This document shows, piece after piece, positions 1 to 5,773 of a stretch of DNA of 8,063 nucleotides (position 1 is its first letter; each line of letters starts with the position of its first letter). A program made the translations under genes and the position numbers. The notes beneath the pieces were generated by a model, which saw only the letters and a list, made by a program, of their open reading frames with translations, was not told where the DNA came from and did not search any database. This DNA is from Aminidesulfovibrio sp040307135 (GTDB lineage Bacteria; Desulfobacterota; Desulfovibrionia; Desulfovibrionales; Desulfovibrionaceae). The stretch covers positions 1 to 8,063 of the forward strand of contig JAWRKD010000032.1 in the NCBI GenBank assembly GCA_040307135.1. Reading direction: 5' to 3'.

Positions 1-1262
1 GCCATGGCCACCACCAGGGAAACGAACACCACGGTCTTGCCCGTGCCCATGACGCTGCGGATGACCAGCATGTTGGGCAGGCTCAAGGCCGGACCGGCCA
101 GCAACAGGGCCAGGGCCGGCCCCTTGCCCATGCCGCTGCCCATGAGCCCCTGGACGATGGGCACCTCGGTGAGCGTGGCGAAGTACATGAAGGCCCCGGC
201 CAGGGAGGCCAGGAAGTTGGCGGCCAGGGAATTGCCGCCCACGGCCCAGGCCACCCACTCCGAGGGGATCAGGCCCTCGCGCTCCGGGCGGCCCAGGAGC
301 ATCCCGGCGATGAGCACGCCGAAGAGCAGGAGCGGCAGGATCTGCTTGGCGTAGCCCCAGGAGGAGCCGAACCACTCGCCCAGCTCGCCCTTGGCCGTGC
401 TCGTCACGGCCGAGAGCCCCACCACCCCGGCGGTGAAGGGGATGACCGGTACGCCGGGAAACAGGAAGGCCAGGATCGCGGCCGGAAGCAGGGCCAGCGC
501 GGCGCGAAGCGGCGTGAGCCCGAACCAGAGGACCAGGGAGGCGAAGAAGATGACGGCGAAGCCGCCGGTCACCGCCCACTTGGCCGACCAGATGGCGAAC
601 CAGAGCCCCTCCGGCTCCATGGGCCTGCCCCAGTTGGCGAAGACCAGTATCCCCACCATGGAGAAGAAGTACACGGCGTTCTGCCACAGGGGGCGGGAAA
701 CGGTCGGCTCGGGCATGTGGGCCTGGGCCTTGGCCTTCTCCAACTCCTCGTTGCGGTAGATGAAGTGCATGGCCAGGCCGATGAGCACGCTGAAGAGAAT
801 GGCCCCCAGGGCACGGGCGATGCCCAGGGACGGCCCCAGGATGCGGGCCGTGAGAATGATGGCCAGGACGTTGATGGCCGGTCCGGAATAGAGGAAGGCC
901 GTGGCCGGACCCAGGCCCGCGCCCATGCGGTAGATGCCCGCGAAGAGCGGCAGGATGGTGCAGGAGCATACGGCCAGGATGGTTCCGGAGCAGGAGGCCA
1001 CGCCATAGGCGCAAACCTTGTTGGCGTTGGGGCCCAGGTACTTCATGACCGAGCCCTGGCTGACGAACACGGCGATGGCCCCGGCGATGAAAAAGGCGGG
1101 CACCAGGCAGAGCAGGACGTGCTCCTCGGCGTACCAGCGGGCCAGGTGCAGGGCCTCGAAGACCGCGTTGTCGAAACGCGGCGTGCCTACGGGCAGATAG
1201 TAGAAAACGAGAAATCCGGCCACAATGGCGAGCAGCGCCTTCCATTCGTTCTTCCAGAACAT
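1..1262 (-). CDS. ArsP-type (DUF318/YraQ) membrane permease, 3' end cut by window edge
   Basis: Inner-membrane permease of the ArsP_1/DUF318 family; characterised members export methylated arsenicals, and others are linked to metal efflux. Reading from the ATG at 1262 gives 420 complete codons with no stop before the edge. The protein is hydrophobic throughout and has the family core: Cys84, Cys91 and a CSC motif at 99-101, followed by ILPLFAGIYRMGAG and YSGPAINVLA. A charged linker at about 170-185 separates two hydrophobic halves. A second conserved block near the end, GPALALLLAGPALSLP (381-396), suggests only a short C-terminus is missing. The start is set by a strong GGAGGAG about 6 nt upstream, which overlaps the stop region of the MauE gene (gap 12 nt), so it is probably the last or a late gene of the operon. 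The family call is firm; the substrate (arsenical, Cu/Zn, other) is not determined. Confidence 0.9.
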   Translation of the reverse strand, partial: MFWKNEWKALLAIVAGFLVFYYLPVGTPRFDNAVFEALHLARWYAEEHVLLCLVPAFFIAGAIAVFVSQGSVMKYLGPNANKVCAYGVASCSGTILAVCSCTILPLFAGIYRMGAGLGPATAFLYSGPAINVLAIILTARILGPSLGIARALGAILFSVLIGLAMHFIYRNEELEKAKAQAHMPEPTVSRPLWQNAVYFFSMVGILVFANWGRPMEPEGLWFAIWSAKWAVTGGFAVIFFASLVLWFGLTPLRAALALLPAAILAFLFPGVPVIPFTAGVVGLSAVTSTAKGELGEWFGSSWGYAKQILPLLLFGVLIAGMLLGRPEREGLIPSEWVAWAVGGNSLAANFLASLAGAFMYFATLTEVPIVQGLMGSGMGKGPALALLLAGPALSLPNMLVIRSVMGTGKTVVFVSLVVAM

Positions 1263-1274
1263 GGCGAACTCCTC

Positions 1275-1691
1275 CTATTGTTCCTTCCGAAAAACGCTCC
1301 ACAGCAGGGCCGAACCCAGGACCAGAAACGCGCTGTCGCGCAGGAAGTACCAGGCCATGTGCCCGCCGCCCTCCGCGGCGGTGGAGAAACAGCCGCAGTT
1401 GATGTCCAGGCCCCTGGCCCAGTTGACGGTCAAGGACGCCCAGAAGCCCAGCAGGAGCGCATTGGCCAGGAACGCGGCCCCAGGCGTCCAGATGTTGCAC
1501 ACGAGCAGCGCGCCCACGAGGACCTCCAGCCAGGGCAGGAGCACTGCCGCCGCGGGGATCAAGGCATCGGGCAGAATCTGGTAGCCTTCGATGATCCGGG
1601 CGAAGGCCTGGGGGTGCAGGAGCTTGTCCCAGCTGGCGGCCAGGAAAAGAAGGCCCACGGCCAGGCGGAGCAGCGCACCCGGCTTAGGCAT
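1275..1691 (-). CDS. MauE/DoxX-family redox-associated membrane protein
   Basis: Small integral membrane protein of 138 residues resembling MauE/DoxX proteins. Characterised MauE acts in disulfide formation during methylamine dehydrogenase maturation, and many homologues sit beside thioredoxins or rhodaneses. Four hydrophobic segments are visible at about 7-20, 44-66, 72-90 and 114-132. An NCGCF motif at 98-102 carries Cys99 and Cys101 in the loop after the third segment, and Cys65 lies near the end of the second; these are the likely redox cysteines. The frame is open 15 codons further upstream, but ATG at 1691 fits the family N-terminus and overlaps the end of the CDF gene by 8 nt, which suggests translational coupling. 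The permease follows 12 nt downstream. Inference: it passes oxidising equivalents or accepts electrons on the outer face of the membrane. No methylamine genes are present, so a mauE symbol is not justified. Confidence 0.82.
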   Translation of the reverse strand: MPKPGALLRLAVGLLFLAASWDKLLHPQAFARIIEGYQILPDALIPAAAVLLPWLEVLVGALLVCNIWTPGAAFLANALLLGFWASLTVNWARGLDINCGCFSTAAEGGGHMAWYFLRDSAFLVLGSALLWSVFRKEQ

Positions 1692-2655
1692 GGGCGTTCC
1701 CGCTCTGAGTCCCACGCATCCTGCACAGAATGTCATTCTCTCCGCAGGCCGATTGTTCGAACTGGAACACGGCGTGGCTCACATTGAAACGTGCGGCCAG
1801 AATTTCTCTGAGTTTCGAATCGAGAGGCTCGGTTTCCGACAGGGCCTGATCCGGAACCATGATGTGGCAGGAAAAGGACAGGTGGCCAGAGCCGATGCTC
1901 CAGACGTGCAGGTGATGGGCGCTGAGCACGCCGGGGACAGCTTCCAGCGCCCGCTGCATCTCGGTCAGATCGATGCCCGGCGGCGTCCCCTCCATGAGAA
2001 TCCGGGCCGCCTGCTTGAGAATGGACCAGGAATTCTTGAGGATGAACCCCACGATGACCACCGAGAGCACGGGATCCAGCCAGTACCAGGGCCGGTACAG
2101 AAGCACGAAGCCGTTGAGCAGGACCACCACGGAAGTCATGAGGTCGGCCAGCATGTGCAGCATGGCCCCCCGCATGTTCAGGCTGTGCCCGGCCTCTTTG
2201 CGCAAAAAAAGAACCGACAGGCCGTTCCCCAGGATGCCTATTCCGGCGAGGATCATGACCAAGCCGCCGGAAACCGGCTCGGGATTCCGCAGACGCGAGG
2301 CGGCCTCGAACAGGATGAAGAGGCACGCGCCGAACAGAATGGAAATGTTGAACAGGGCGGCAAGCACCTCGGCCCGACGGTAGCCGAAGGTGAACTCGGA
2401 AGACGGATTGCGCTGGCCCAGGCGGTGGGCGAAATAGGCCACGGCCAGGGCGGTGAAATCGCTCAGGTTGTGCATGGCGTCGGAGACGACCGCCATGCTC
2501 TGGGCCCAGACCCCGCCGACGATCTGGCACAGGGGAATCAGCAGGTTCAGGCCCATGGTCAAAAGCAGGGTGCGGCCCGTGCTGTCCGTGGCCTCGGCGA
2601 TGGTCCCGTGCTGGTGGCCGCAGGTACAGGAATCGTGGTCATCGTGATCGCTCAT
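1684..2655 (-). CDS. Cation diffusion facilitator (CDF) metal efflux transporter
   Basis: Inner-membrane metal/proton antiporter of 323 residues, typical CDF length. A His/Cys/Asp-rich N-terminus (MSDHDDHDSCTCGHQH) precedes six membrane segments. The two metal-site motifs are both HxxxD: His62-Asp66 in DAMHNLSD (TM2) and His167-Asp171 in LHMLAD (TM5). This arrangement is usual in Zn (sometimes Co/Cd) exporters; Fe/Mn types carry Asp at the first position of the TM2 site. The cytoplasmic C-terminal domain (about 222-323) has HHLHVWSI at 247-254, typical of the metal-sensing fold, and ends in a Cys-containing tail (Cys304, Cys311). The frame is open 52 codons further upstream, but that extension overlaps the rhodanese gene and is not CDF-like. 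GGGAGG at 2662-2667, 6 nt before ATG 2655, sets the start. The gene begins 2 nt after the rhodanese stop and overlaps MauE by 8 nt. Confidence 0.93.
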   Translation of the reverse strand: MSDHDDHDSCTCGHQHGTIAEATDSTGRTLLLTMGLNLLIPLCQIVGGVWAQSMAVVSDAMHNLSDFTALAVAYFAHRLGQRNPSSEFTFGYRRAEVLAALFNISILFGACLFILFEAASRLRNPEPVSGGLVMILAGIGILGNGLSVLFLRKEAGHSLNMRGAMLHMLADLMTSVVVLLNGFVLLYRPWYWLDPVLSVVIVGFILKNSWSILKQAARILMEGTPPGIDLTEMQRALEAVPGVLSAHHLHVWSIGSGHLSFSCHIMVPDQALSETEPLDSKLREILAARFNVSHAVFQFEQSACGENDILCRMRGTQSGNAHA

Positions 2656-2657
2656 GA

Positions 2658-3140
2658 TCAACCTCCCAGCGGCATCGCGCCCGACAGGACAGGAAGGCCC
2701 GCTTCCTGCCAGAGGCTCCAGCCGTTCTTCAGTATCCGTATTTGTTGCTGTCCTTTTCCACGCAACAGCCGGGCCAGATCCTGGCTCAGCAGGCAATGCT
2801 CGCCGTCGCAATAGGTGATGACCACCCCTGCCCCGGCGATGCGTCCGGCCAGGAGTTCATAATAAAAGCCGAACTCCTCGGGCGGCAGGTTCAGGGCCCC
2901 GGCGATGTGGCCCTCTTCGAACTCCACCTGGCTGCGGGCGTCCAGGAACAGGGCCGCGCCCGAACGATGGAGTTCCTCGGCCTGCCCCAGGGGAACGAAC
3001 CCGTCCCCTTGGTCCGGCCCCGGCCGCAGCTGCAGCCCGTCGGAACGCAGGGCGTTGGCCGCCAGTCCCGCAACGCAGGCCAGGATCAGAACCGCGACGG
3101 CCTGGATCAGGGACTTTTTCCAAAACCCGCTCGCAGACAT
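2658..3140 (-). CDS. Membrane-anchored rhodanese-like protein
   Basis: A 160-residue protein with one N-terminal hydrophobic anchor (about 10-30, after FWKKS) and a single rhodanese domain (about 47-153). The anchor topology suggests the domain faces the periplasm. Visible rhodanese features are LFLDARS (64-70), FEEGHIAGALNLPP (74-87), the active-site loop YCDGEHC with candidate catalytic Cys111 and a second Cys116, and NGWSLWQEAGLPV (139-151). Single-domain rhodaneses carry sulfane sulfur as a Cys persulfide; the loop with two cysteines four residues apart could also form a disulfide. ATG 3140 is preceded by AGAGGTG and lies 11 nt after the CcdA gene; the next gene (CDF) begins 2 nt after its stop. 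Anchored rhodaneses of this kind are often adjacent to MauE/DoxX proteins; here the CDF gene lies between the two. The sulfur donor and acceptor are unknown. Confidence 0.87.
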   Translation of the reverse strand: MSASGFWKKSLIQAVAVLILACVAGLAANALRSDGLQLRPGPDQGDGFVPLGQAEELHRSGAALFLDARSQVEFEEGHIAGALNLPPEEFGFYYELLAGRIAGAGVVITYCDGEHCLLSQDLARLLRGKGQQQIRILKNGWSLWQEAGLPVLSGAMPLGG

Positions 3141-3151
3141 GCCTGCACCTC

Positions 3152-3853
3152 TCAAAGGAACGGCCGGGCCAGGAAATAGACGCCCAGACCGGCGATGAGC
3201 GCCCCGGCTCCCCGGCGGAACCAGCGGCTGCCCTCCTGCAGGGACGTGCTTTCCAGGAGCTTGCGCACCGTGGCCACGGAGCTGCCGGCAAAGGCGATGG
3301 GCAGACAGTGACCGATGCCGAAAAGCAGGATGAGCAGAACGCCGTCCGCGATGCGCTGCTGCACCGTGATGACCGCCAGGATGGGCGCGATGAAGCCGAA
3401 GGTGCAGGAGCCGGAGAGCACGCCATAGGCCAGGCCCAGGACAAAGGCGCCGAAACGGCCACGCAGCCGGAAGCGGCCCATGAGGTTGCCGCCCAGCTTG
3501 CACTTGGCCACCCCGAGCATATCCAGGGCCACCCAGATGAGGATGCCGCCCACCAGGACGGTCCACCAGGGGCCCACGTCCCCGAGCATCCGGCCCAGCA
3601 GGGCGCAGACCACGCCCACGGCCGCGATGGTCAGAAACAGGCCGAAAGTGAACAGCAGGGCGTAGTGAGCGGCCTGGCGGCCCCCGAGGAGCCGGTCCTG
3701 GCCGCCCACGTAGCCCACGATGAGCGGAATGGAGGCCAGGTGGCAGGGGCTGAACAGGACGCTCACCGCGCCCCAGAGAAAGCAGCCCAGAGCGGCCAAA
3801 AGCAGGCCGCCGCTCATCCAGCCGTTGATGGTCAGGAAGAACTGCTCCAGCAT
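3152..3853 (-). CDS. CcdA/DsbD-type transmembrane thiol-disulfide electron carrier
   Basis: A 233-residue polytopic membrane protein resembling the CcdA / DsbD transmembrane region, which passes reducing electrons from cytoplasmic thioredoxin to periplasmic thiol proteins. About six hydrophobic segments are visible. The two likely membrane cysteines are Cys37 in FSPCHLASIPLIVGY and Cys150 in LSGSCTFGFIAPIL, at the pseudo-symmetric positions expected for the family. Further cysteines occur at 24, 83, 118 and 183. The usual Pro before the second Cys is replaced by Ser (GSC), a deviation from the common xPC pattern. The start at 3853 is 3 nt after the stop of the exported CIPC thioredoxin gene, with a modest GGAG about 9 nt upstream. 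This tight pairing makes that thioredoxin the obvious electron acceptor. A role in cytochrome c maturation is possible, but no cytochrome genes are in view. Confidence 0.87.
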   Translation of the reverse strand: MLEQFFLTINGWMSGGLLLAALGCFLWGAVSVLFSPCHLASIPLIVGYVGGQDRLLGGRQAAHYALLFTFGLFLTIAAVGVVCALLGRMLGDVGPWWTVLVGGILIWVALDMLGVAKCKLGGNLMGRFRLRGRFGAFVLGLAYGVLSGSCTFGFIAPILAVITVQQRIADGVLLILLFGIGHCLPIAFAGSSVATVRKLLESTSLQEGSRWFRRGAGALIAGLGVYFLARPFL

Positions 3854-3856
3854 GAT

Positions 3857-4246
3857 TCAGCGCTCCAGCAGCGGATCCAGAACCGCCCGCAGGTTCTCCT
3901 TGGACAGGAAGCCCTCGTGGCGGAACACCTCCTTGCCCGTGCGGTCATAGACGATCTGGGTGGGGATGGCCCGAAGGCCGAAGCGGTCCACCTGGTCGCC
4001 GTGGACCCAGACGTCGATGAACACGACCGCGGCCTTGTCCCGGTACTCCTGCTCCAACTCCTTGAGGACGGGGGCCATCATCTTGCAGGGGATGCAGGAC
4101 TGGGCGCCCAGGTCCACCAGGGTGACCCGGCCGGGGGCCGGAACCTGGGGAACAGGATCGGACGCGTCCGCCGGAAGCGGCGCAAGGGCCAGGGCCAGCA
4201 ACAGCGCACAGACAAAAAGGAACAAAGGCCGGAACACCATGCTCAT
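3857..4246 (-). CDS. Exported thioredoxin-like protein (CIPC active site)
   Basis: A 129-residue thioredoxin-fold protein with an N-terminal signal peptide: hydrophobic core at about 7-22 and a likely signal peptidase I site after ADA (26-28), just before SDPVPQ. The mature part has VTLVDLGAQSCIPCKMMAPV with the CxxC site at Cys51-Cys54, and the cis-proline segment AIPTQIVYD with Pro95. It is therefore a short, single-domain periplasmic thiol-disulfide protein. ATG 4246 was chosen over the second Met at codon 3 because GGGAG lies 9 nt before the first and too far from the second. It is followed after 3 nt by the CcdA-type carrier, its probable electron donor, and then by the rhodanese, which is a plausible client. 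It could act as a reductase in cytochrome maturation or for the sulfur/metal proteins of this operon; the sequence does not decide. Confidence 0.9.
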   Translation of the reverse strand: MSMVFRPLFLFVCALLLALALAPLPADASDPVPQVPAPGRVTLVDLGAQSCIPCKMMAPVLKELEQEYRDKAAVVFIDVWVHGDQVDRFGLRAIPTQIVYDRTGKEVFRHEGFLSKENLRAVLDPLLER

Positions 4247-4276
4247 GCAGTGCGTCTCCCTTTGTCTCGCCGGAGG

Positions 4277-4648
4277 TTACAGCAGGCTTCCGGCCTTGGC
4301 GGCCGCCGCGGCCACGCTGGCCTCGCCCACCTCGGTCTTGCCCTTCTCGAACCCGTGGTCCGACAGGCGCAGGTGCCGGAACTCCTTGAACCCGGCCTGC
4401 TCCAGGGTCTTCTTGGCGCAGTCCAGGGGGCAGCCGTCGATGGCCAGCACCGTGCCCGCGGCCTCGGTGGACTTCAGGATGCCAGAAACCCGGCCGCCGA
4501 TGCCGGCCAGGCAGAACATCTTGCCCTTGCCGTCGCGGGTCAGCTTGCGCGCGGTCTGGTCGGACAGGGCGCCCACGTCGGCGCCGCCGGAACAGGCGAA
4601 AATCAGGGTCGGGGCCGCGCTGCAGGCGCAGGAACAATCAGCGGACAT
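4277..4648 (-). CDS. DGC-domain putative zinc-binding protein
   Basis: A 123-residue cytoplasmic protein of the DGC family, named for its conserved Asp-Gly-Cys motif and predicted to bind zinc. The DGC motif is at 71-73 within LAIDGCPLDCAKKTLE (69-83, with Cys73 and Cys77). Other conserved blocks are LIFACSGGADVGALSD (15-30, Cys19) and GKMFCLAGIGGRVSGI (42-57, Cys46). The N-terminus adds a CSCAC-like cluster (Cys5, 7, 9). Seven cysteines in a short protein suggest metal or sulfur binding. No signal peptide is visible. ATG 4648 is preceded by AAGGAGAGAGGA. It sits between the two thioredoxin genes (24 nt after one, 30 nt before the other), so a role linked to thiol chemistry or metal handling is likely. 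The biochemical function of the family is not established to my knowledge. Confidence 0.88.
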   Translation of the reverse strand: MSADCSCACSAAPTLIFACSGGADVGALSDQTARKLTRDGKGKMFCLAGIGGRVSGILKSTEAAGTVLAIDGCPLDCAKKTLEQAGFKEFRHLRLSDHGFEKGKTEVGEASVAAAAAKAGSLL

Positions 4649-4672
4649 ATCCTCTCTCCTTGCTTGCTCGGG

Positions 4673-4906
4673 TTATTTCTTGATCCAGGCCAGCACGTCG
4701 TCTCTGGAGGGCACCTTGCCCACCACCTTGACCTCGCCGTCCACCACCACGGCCGGGGTGCTCATGACCCCGTACTGCATCATCTGCTGGAAGTCGGTGA
4801 TCTTCTCCACGCTGGCGTCCACTCCGGCAGCGGCCACGGCCTCGCGGACCACCTTCTCGGCCTCCTTGCACTTGGCGCAGCCGGGTCCCAATACCTTGAT
4901 GTCCAT
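4673..4906 (-). CDS. Small cytoplasmic thioredoxin-like protein (CAKC, redox-active disulfide protein 2 type)
   Basis: A 77-residue mini-thioredoxin with the N-terminal signature IKVLGPGCAKCKEAEK, CxxC at Cys10-Cys13, and the cis-Pro segment GVMSTPAVVVDGEV (46-59). There is no signal peptide, so it should act in the cytoplasm. The length and the GPGCxKC motif match the short thioredoxin/glutaredoxin-like family often found beside ArsP-type permeases. That association is repeated here, as the operon ends with such a permease. The start is well defined by AGGAGG at 4912-4917, 5 nt from the ATG. It follows the TPR gene by 27 nt and precedes the DGC gene by 24 nt. Likely role: reducing a thiol or metal(loid) partner, perhaps the cysteines of the permease or of the DGC protein. 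The partner is inference. Confidence 0.92.
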   Translation of the reverse strand: MDIKVLGPGCAKCKEAEKVVREAVAAAGVDASVEKITDFQQMMQYGVMSTPAVVVDGEVKVVGKVPSRDDVLAWIKK

Positions 4907-4933
4907 GTTGTCCTCCTAGGGGTTCCCGCAACG

Positions 4934-5551
4934 TCAACGGCCGTTGCGGACTTGATTGATGGCGTCCCGGACCAGGCCGCCCTCGGGCGTCTGGGCCAGG
5001 GGATTCACTTTCACCAGGGCCTCCCAGGCGGCCAGGGCCGCCTCCCGGTCCTTGATGTCGTGGAGCAGAACCACTCCCTTGTTGAAGCGGGCGTTGTCGT
5101 GCCCGGGATTCAGGGCGATGGCCTTGTCGAACGCCTCCAGGGCCTTCGGGAACCGGCCCGTCTCACGATACATGATGCCCAGGTCGGTCCAGACGTCCGC
5201 GCTGCTCCCGTCCAGTTTGAGCGCGGCCTCATAGGCGGCCACGGCTTTCTCATACTGGTGCGTGTCGAAACAGAGGTTGCCCAGCTCCACCCAGGCGGCG
5301 TACTGGCCGGGGTCAGCCCTGGTCTCGTCCTCCAGGACTCGGATGCGGGCCTTTGCGGCGGCGAATTCATCCGATTGTTGCCCAGAGCCGATGCTGATGG
5401 TCTCCTTGCCCGTTTCCGGTTGACCGGAGCGGTAGGCGTCGATGACCATGGCCCCGAGGTAGAAACCGATGATCCCGGCAGCCAACGCCGTGAGCGTCAA
5501 TTCCAGATAGCCGAACTTCTTCGCCGTCTTCGCCTTGCCCTTTGCCCTCAT
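4934..5551 (-). CDS. Membrane-anchored tetratricopeptide repeat (TPR) protein
   Basis: A 205-residue protein with a basic N-terminus (MRAKGKAKTAKK), one membrane segment at about 17-38, a spacer containing a short helical stretch (about 60-80), and three TPR units at about 83-116, 117-150 and 151-185. Typical TPR residues are visible: AWVELGNLCFDTHQYEKAV, WTDLGIMYRETGRFPKALE and ARFNKGVVLLHDIKDREAA. By the positive-inside rule the TPR domain should lie in the periplasm. TPR domains bind partner proteins, so this may be a scaffold or chaperone for the exported thiol proteins; anchored TPR proteins also occur in cytochrome c assembly (CcmI/NrfG-like). It is the first gene of the tightly packed run, after a 222-nt intergenic region, with GAGG 8 nt before ATG 5551. 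The specific partner is unknown. Confidence 0.87.
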   Translation of the reverse strand: MRAKGKAKTAKKFGYLELTLTALAAGIIGFYLGAMVIDAYRSGQPETGKETISIGSGQQSDEFAAAKARIRVLEDETRADPGQYAAWVELGNLCFDTHQYEKAVAAYEAALKLDGSSADVWTDLGIMYRETGRFPKALEAFDKAIALNPGHDNARFNKGVVLLHDIKDREAALAAWEALVKVNPLAQTPEGGLVRDAINQVRNGR

Positions 5552-5579
5552 GCCGATCGCCTCGCCATATTTTGATGTT

Positions 5580-5639
5580 GCACAAAATCTTTTGCTTTTT
5601 TGCCTATTAGCAAAACATGTTCCACAAAAAATTTTGTGC
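5580..5639 (-). repeat. Nested inverted repeats in the presumed mRNA leader
   Basis: Read on the plus strand, GCACAAAAT (5580-5588) and ATTTTGTGC (5631-5639) are perfect 9-nt inverted repeats. Between them, TTTTGC (5598-5603) and GCAAAA (5610-5615) form a 6-bp stem with a 6-nt loop. The right outer arm also belongs to a local palindrome, CACAAAAAATTTTGTG (5624-5639), so two alternative pairings are possible. If transcription starts near 5640 this lies within the 5' leader of the TPR gene. It could be an RNA fold or a pair of DNA-binding sites; the stems are A/U-rich and of modest strength. No known riboswitch class was recognised. Confidence 0.45.
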
Positions 5640-5641
5640 TA

Positions 5642-5654
5642 TATCAATATGATA
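5642..5654. promoter_or_regulatory. Candidate operator: 13-bp inverted repeat overlapping the -10
   Basis: Plus strand TATCAATATGATA is a perfect inverted repeat of TATCA/TGATA with a 3-nt spacer. It covers the proposed -10 element of the operon promoter, which is where a repressor would act. AT-rich palindromes of this size over -10 elements are common for ArsR/SmtB-type metal or sulfur sensors, but no regulator gene lies in this window and the assignment is inference. Confidence 0.45.
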
Positions 5655-5678
5655 AAATCAAATGGCTCCATTGTGCAA
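5649..5678 (-). promoter_or_regulatory. Candidate sigma70-type promoter for the downstream eight-gene operon
   Basis: On the minus strand TTGCAC (5678-5673) and TATCAT (5654-5649) form -35 and -10 like hexamers with an 18-nt spacer. This would place the start of transcription near 5640, giving a leader of about 90 nt before the TPR start at 5551. The surrounding region is the only clearly AT-rich stretch in the window. It is a pattern match by eye; other pairings in this AT-rich DNA are possible. Confidence 0.45.
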
Positions 5679-5716
5679 TGCATCCATGTGCATTATGTGC
5701 ATTTTTTTGCATGCAA
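5669..5716. repeat. Cluster of TGCA-containing direct and inverted repeats
   Basis: The stretch holds CATTGTGCAATG (5669-5680, an inverted repeat with a TG centre), two direct copies of ATGTGCAT (5686-5693 and 5695-5702, 9-nt period) and the palindrome TTGCATGCAA (5707-5716). All share a TGCA core. They lie over and upstream of the proposed -35 element, so they could be binding sites for an activator or repressor. No protein can be assigned. Confidence 0.4.
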
Positions 5717-5773
5717 TTCGGCCGCAGCAACGCTCCCTGCCCGGCAAATCGGACCTGCGCAACCCCTCCGGCT

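Noticed and set aside
1692..1736. 15-codon upstream extension of the MauE gene (ATG 1736)
   Set aside because: It would lie wholly inside the CDF coding region, while the first hydrophobic helix begins soon after ATG 1691. It is not excluded, only less likely.
2656..2811. 52-codon N-terminal extension of the CDF gene
   Set aside because: It overlaps the rhodanese coding region, reads as shadow sequence, and the ATG at 2655 has a good ribosome binding site and a His-rich CDF-like N-terminus.
717..2814. Long plus-strand open frames at 717-1787 and 1591-2814
   Set aside because: Both are antisense to the permease, MauE and CDF genes, overlap each other, and have composition typical of shadow frames with no recognisable domain.
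3141..3566. Upstream extension of the rhodanese frame
   Set aside because: It is the shadow of the CcdA-like gene; the hydrophobic anchor and ribosome binding site fit ATG 3140.
3308..5575. A 755-codon open frame on the plus strand
   Set aside because: It lies antisense to several genes with clear family motifs. Its translation is a low-complexity Gln/Gly/His/Ala-rich string with no domain, as expected from the complement of GC-rich codons.
5717..5773. Terminator after the ACR3-like gene
   Set aside because: No GC-rich stem followed by a U run was found on the minus strand, so read-through from the upstream block into the operon cannot be excluded.
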